Assembly (NCBI GenBank): GCA_031769625.1
Contig: JAUIMM010000121.1
Coordinates: 6,658,001-6,722,000, forward strand
Length of the DNA stretch: 64,000 bases
Source of the DNA: Taudactylus pleione
Taxonomy: Eukaryota > Chordata > Amphibia > Anura > Myobatrachidae
Reading direction: 5' to 3'
The notes beneath the pieces were generated by a model, which saw nothing but the letters and a program-made list of their open reading frames with translations, searched no databases and was not told the DNA's origin. Each line of letters begins with the position of its first letter. The stretch's first letter is position 1. Shown in pieces: positions 59,638-64,000 of this stretch. The position numbers and the translations under genes were made by a program.

Positions 59638-61410
59638 TCTCAAATCGAATGCAGTGAAAACCGTTTTTTCACTACATTTACTATGATTCGATTTGTTTTG
59701 CAATTTGCAAAACAAATTCGATTTGAGTCGGTTTTGAAGAGTGATTTGCAGTTCAATTTGACATGTTCATCTCCAAATTGAACGGCAAATCACCGACACA
59801 CGAACTGCTTCATGCTTTCATTTTCAGCATGAGCAGTTCGTTCTCACACAGATACATGCAGACATCAGTGAGATGCCTGCATGTATCTGACTGTAAAAAG
59901 TGTTGTAAAGAGTTAATATTAAAAAAATCAGAACCAGCCCCGGACTGCTGAAACCCAGTTCTGGTTGACTAAGTACAGGGAAAAAATGACGTAGGGTCTC
60001 CCTGTACTCAGTACAACTCAGCCAATGAACGGGTCCCACCATTGAAGTCAATGGTGGGAGCCACAGGATAAACTTTAGTTACCCTGCAGCTCCCACCATT
60101 CAGTACAATGGAGGGAGTCGTTCATTGGCTGAGAGGCGGGGCCTGACCTCTCAGCCAATGAACGCACAGACACGGAGCTTCAAAGGATGAAGCCGCGTCT
60201 GTGCGCTTCATTCGGGAAGGAGTAATCATTCTGGTTAGGATGGTTACTCCTTAAAGCGAAGGTCGGGTTTTCGTTTTACTATTTTAACCCATGGATGCCT
60301 ACTGGAGATGGGTAATATAGGTGAGTATGTGTGAGTGTGTATGTGTGTATGTATAATTGTATATATGTATTAAAGTTATACTTTGTAAGGTGTGTGTGTG
60401 TTTCTTGCAAAATTTCTTTACAGGTGAACTACAAGTCCCAGTGGACCCTTAATGCACTGCATGCTGGTACTTGTGGTTCTCCAAGTACCAGCATGCTGGA
60501 GAGGTTTGCTGGGACCTGCAGTTTTACTCGAAAGACAATGTTTATTTTTATCTATTTTTACACAACACGTACACAATCAACCTGCCACCCACCGCCCAGG
60601 GGTGGCGGAGATAGCCCCGGGCTATCAGCCCAGGCTAGAGGTGCCCTGGAGAGGGAGATCCCTTTTTTGAAGGTGTCTCTAACTCCCCAGGGATCCCTGG
60701 CCTGGGCTGACTAACGGTTGGGCTGATGCTGCAGCTGGGGGGCCCGGTGATAGGGCTCCCCTGGCTGTGGCCAGTCCCCTGTTAGAAAGGGTCCAGGGCT
60801 GGTTCTGGATCTTACAGGGGAACCCTACGCTATTTTCTCCCTGTAAATCCAGAACCAGCCCTGCTTCCCATAGCCCAGTGCTAGTTGTACTGAGTACAGG
60901 GAGACCCTACGTCATTTTTTCCCTGTACTTAGTCAACCAGAACTGGGTTTCAGCAGTCCGGGGCTGGTTCTTATTTGGGGGGGGGGAACCTCACGTCAAA
61001 TTTTTTCTAAATGTAACTCTTTATATGCTGTTTACAGTGAGATACATACAGGCCATCTCACTGATGTCTGCAAGTATCTGTGTCAATCCGACCTGCTTAT
61101 GCTCAAATCGAAAGCATGAAGCAGGTCTATTGTATTGGGGATTTGAAGTTCGATTTGAAGTCCGATTTTGAGGTCGATTTCAAATCGAATGATAGTAAAT
61201 ATGGGTTTTGTGTGTTAGGCTATGTAAATGTATCAATGTTTTTCCGATGGTCGATTTGATGCCGATTTGACTCAAAATTCGATCTGAAGTCCGGTTTTAC
61301 ATTCGATTTGGCCTTTAGTAAATACCCAAAAGCAAATTCGAACCCAAATCAAATGAAAATCGCACCTCAAATCACTCAAAATGCAAAATCGACCTTTAGT
61401 AAATTTACCC
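59638..61410. mobile_element. Foldback element, copy 2
   Basis: Same ends and inner structure as 54047-55857, with small deletions (for example about 20 bp after AACGGCAAATCACC) and substitutions. It was created by the segmental duplication, since the flanking satellite and MITE are also shared. Confidence 0.8.
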
Positions 61411-61439
61411 CTTGGTGACTGTTCTATTCTAGGCACTGA

Positions 61440-61947
61440 GGGCCTAATTCAGACCCGCTCGCGAGCGCAGGACGCTCGCAAATGGGTCGATGGTGCCCTA
61501 ATGTGCATGCGCGAGACCCGCATAGCGACAGCCAAGCTGTCGCTCGGGGTCTCGCACCAAAGGGGGCATGCTGTCGATGGTGACTGACAGCACGCCCCCT
61601 TTGGTGGGCGTGCCGGGGCGTGGCTGCCCAGACGGAGGCGTTCCCATGGGAACGCCTTCCATCTGGAGCCGGCCCCACTGACATCACTAGTGATGTCAGT
61701 GGGAGTGATTTTTGCTCTGATAGAGCCAAAATCACTCCAGGGCTAGCGGCCACGAGACCCTACCACAGGGTCTCGTCGCAAGCCCGATGGTCGCGATGGT
61801 CTTGGCCATCAACATGGACGCTCACATATGCTGTTGGTGGTAACCCACAGCTATGCAAGCGTCCAAGAGGCCGCTCCATTTTTAGGTAGGAGGGTCCTGA
61901 TTCAGAGCGAGCGCTTTGGTCAGAGCGTCCGGCTCTGAATCAGGCCC
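61440..61947. mobile_element. Harbinger-like MITE copy 5
   Basis: Duplicate of copy 4 with direct repeat TGA (61437-61439 and 61948-61950). 508 bp; right end CGGCTCTGAATCAGGCCC is closer to the family consensus than in copy 4. Confidence 0.83.
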
Positions 61948-61950
61948 TGA

Positions 61951-62543
61951 GTTTGATTCCACAGTAAAGTGACAACACAAAGGCTGTTTATGATGTAAGC
62001 CAGTCACATGATACATCTGCTCAAGGGATAAAGCACAACCTACGTTCATTTCACAATATATTTATCTATCTATATATGTATCTATATTTCTATCTAGCTA
62101 TGGCTATCTAGCTATTTAATCTACCCATCTATCATTATTTACAGATAACATAAATGTTAAAATAAGCTAACCTTACACAATGAGATGTCATATCACCATG
62201 CTCAACTGATGCAGAGTGACGTCAGAAAGATTGTTTATGATGTAAACCAGTCACATGCCAAGGTTTATTAGGTGATACTTGGCATCCTGCTTGCATTTCT
62301 CCATTATTATCTATTTATATCTACTCATGTAACTTTAATTTCAGATGACATTTAGGGTAAAATAAGCTTACATTACACCATAAGATGTCATATCACTACA
62401 TATAGCAGAGTGTAACAGTTCCTTATCAAGCATAACCATTAATATCAGCACTGGGATACATCAGAGAGGCTGCCAGTCATACGATAAGCCTTTTGAGGTA
62501 ATAAATCACAGCCTGCCTTCATTTCACCACTAATATCAATCTG

Positions 62544-62613
<70 letters not shown>

Positions 62614-62689
62614 ATTATTTAAAGATAGCATTAAGGTTAAAATAAGCTTACCTAACACTGAGAATTGTCATATCACCAGGTACAGACTC
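61951..62689 (+). repeat. Satellite block S9
   Basis: One higher-order unit, with TGACGTCA at 62217-62224 and an (ATCT)n run at about 62543-62612. No gene. Confidence 0.88.
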
Positions 62690-62692
62690 TTA

Positions 62693-63031
62693 TGGAGTGT
62701 ACACACGGTCAGATTTGTCAGACTTGTCAGATTTGTCAGATGAACGACTGAACGATTGAACGATTTTAACGATTTTACCAAAGTTTTGAACGATTTGAAC
62801 GATTGAACGATTTTTGACTGCATTAAAATGAATGGAATCGTCCAAGTCTGACTGCAAACCCATCAGATGTCAGATATCGTTATCTGACAAACGGGAACGC
62901 GCATCGTTGATCGTCCATCGTTCAGGCATGTTAGATTATGAACGATTTTCCTTCAGATATGAACGACTGAACGATTTTTAAATCGTTATCGTTCATATCT
63001 GAAGGAAAAATCTGATCGTGTGTATGCACCA
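62693..63031. mobile_element. MITE with TGGTGCATACACACGATCAG ends
   Basis: Left end TGGAGTGTACACACGGTCAG and right end CTGATCGTGTGTATGCACCA form an imperfect 20-bp inverted repeat. TTA is duplicated (62690-62692 and 63032-63034); removal restores the satellite GACTCTTAGTGACT. The interior has repeated AACGATTTGAACGATT motifs that also fold. 339 bp. TTA target suggests PIF/Harbinger. Confidence 0.83.
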
Positions 63032-63034
63032 TTA

Positions 63035-64000
63035 GTGACTATTCTATTCTAGGCACTGGGTTTGATTCCAAAGCAAAGTGACATCACAACGGCTGTTTAT
63101 GATGTAAGTCAGTCACATGATACATCTGTTTAAGGGATAAATCATAACCTACTTTGATTTCATAACAAATGTATCTATCTATGTATCTATTTTTCTATCT
63201 ATATATGGCTATTTAGCTATTCTATCTACCCATTTAACAATATTTTTAGATAACATAAATGTTAAAATAAGCTAACCTTACACCGTTAGATGTCATATCA
63301 CCATGCTCAACTAATGCAGAGTGACGTCACAAAAACTGTTTATGATGTAAGCCAGTCACATGAAAAGCCTACTTAGGTGATACTTGGCATCCTGCTTGCA
63401 CTTCTCCATTATTATCTATTTATCTTATTCTATCTACTCATGTAACTTTAATTTCAGATGAAATTTAGGGTAGATTAAACTTACAATAAGGTTAAAATAA
63501 GCTTACCTTACTCCTAGAATTGTCATATCACCAGGTACAACCTCTTAGTGACTCTTCTATTCTAAGCATTGACTATGATTCCAAAGCTTAGTGACTTAAC
63601 AAAAGTTGTTTATGATGATAGCCAGTCACATGATACACCTGCTCAAGGGATAAATCACAACCTACTTTCATTTCACAATAAATTTATCTATGTATCTATT
63701 TTTCTATCTATCTATGACTATCTAGCTATTCTATCTATCCATCAAACATTATTTTTAGATCTATTTATCTTTTTTTATCTACTCATCTAAATTTTATTTT
63801 TGGTGAAATTTATGGTAAAATAAGCTTGCTGTACATTACACCTTGAGATGTCATATCACTACATATAGGTGATTGTAACAGTTCTCCATCAAGCATTACA
63901 ATTAATACCAGCACTGAGAAACATCAGAGATGCTGTTTAAGATGTATACCACTGATACAATACGCCTGTTGAGGTAATAAATCACAACCTGCTTGCATTT
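63035..64000 (+). repeat. Satellite block S10
   Basis: Satellite to the window end, with TGACGTCA at 63322-63329 and an irregular join near 63485 where one monomer is shortened. No gene. Confidence 0.88.

Larger units (their letters stand above)
52440..62200 (+). repeat. Tandem segmental duplication (about 52440-58665 and 58666-62200)
   Basis: Both halves contain, in the same order, satellite, foldback element, Harbinger-like MITE and the same closing satellite text (GCACAACCTACGTTCATTTC at about 58508 and 62034). Aligned points are offset about 5,554 bp (54898 and 60452; 55828 and 61381). The second half lacks one satellite unit of about 660 bp and lacks the 2-kb GC-rich element at 56489-58503. 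The breakpoint lies in satellite near 58665, so unequal crossing-over between satellite units is the simple explanation. Confidence 0.85.

Noticed and set aside
2947..63790. Recurrent 60-73 codon frame (MIPKLSDITKAVYD..SQSHDTSAQGIN..) at 2947, 11531 (minus), 32478, 41528, 46266, 52652, 58927 and 63569
   Set aside because: It is the translation of one satellite monomer. Units vary by indels, it has no start context or homologue that I recognise, and its end runs into (ATCT)n.

Overview
This is a repeat-dense nuclear window from a vertebrate, most likely an amphibian and probably a frog. The call rests on the mix of mobile elements: an L1/Tx1-type LINE, two L2-clade LINEs, a Penelope-like element with a GIY-YIG endonuclease, two unrelated hAT transposon families, Harbinger-like MITEs and an LTR element with a tRNA-Ala primer site. 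That mix fits amphibians or fish and argues against mammals and birds. I see no host protein-coding gene, rRNA, tRNA or CRISPR array. All strong coding signals are transposon genes, nearly all broken. || The ground substance is a tandem satellite. Its higher-order unit is about 630-780 bp and holds three diverged monomers that share a core (TGACATCAC..GGCTGTTTATGATGTAAGCCAGTCACATGA); one monomer carries a long (ATCT)n array, which is (GATA)n on the other strand. Because the satellite sequence is known from its many copies, most insertions can be given exact borders and target-site duplications (TSDs). || Layout. 1-1988: 3' part of a BED-finger hAT element (copy A). 1989-3222: satellite with a GC-rich, telomere-like insert. 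3231-8502: a second hAT (ZMYM1-like, minus strand, 8-bp TSD). 8511-9951: satellite. 9968-26461: one 8-kb L1-like LINE (16-bp TSD) enlarged to 16.5 kb by three later insertions: hAT copy B (11381-15977), a Harbinger-like MITE (16985-17579) and non-autonomous hAT copy C (20003-23255), which carries a 2.6-kb palindrome. 26768-31499: LTR element with two LTRs and a long coiled-coil reading frame but no recognisable pol. 31500-35427: the longest clean satellite block. 35428-40489: an apparent solo LTR split by an L2 LINE. 41819-45157: Penelope-like element. 45212-45815: TA-flanked MITE. 46970-52032: a second, near full-length L2 LINE containing a MITE. 52033-64000: satellite with a tandem segmental duplication (about 52440-58665 and 58666-62200), each copy with a foldback element and a MITE; only the first has a 2-kb GC-rich element built of short hairpins. 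|| Two points stand out. First, about 1.9 kb of copy A plus its flanking satellite is repeated in inverted orientation inside copy B, so satellite DNA now lies within a transposon that lies within an L1 5'UTR; this looks like ectopic gene conversion or template switching. Second, the LTR element at 26768-31499 and the hairpin-array element at 56489-58503 are not families I can name.
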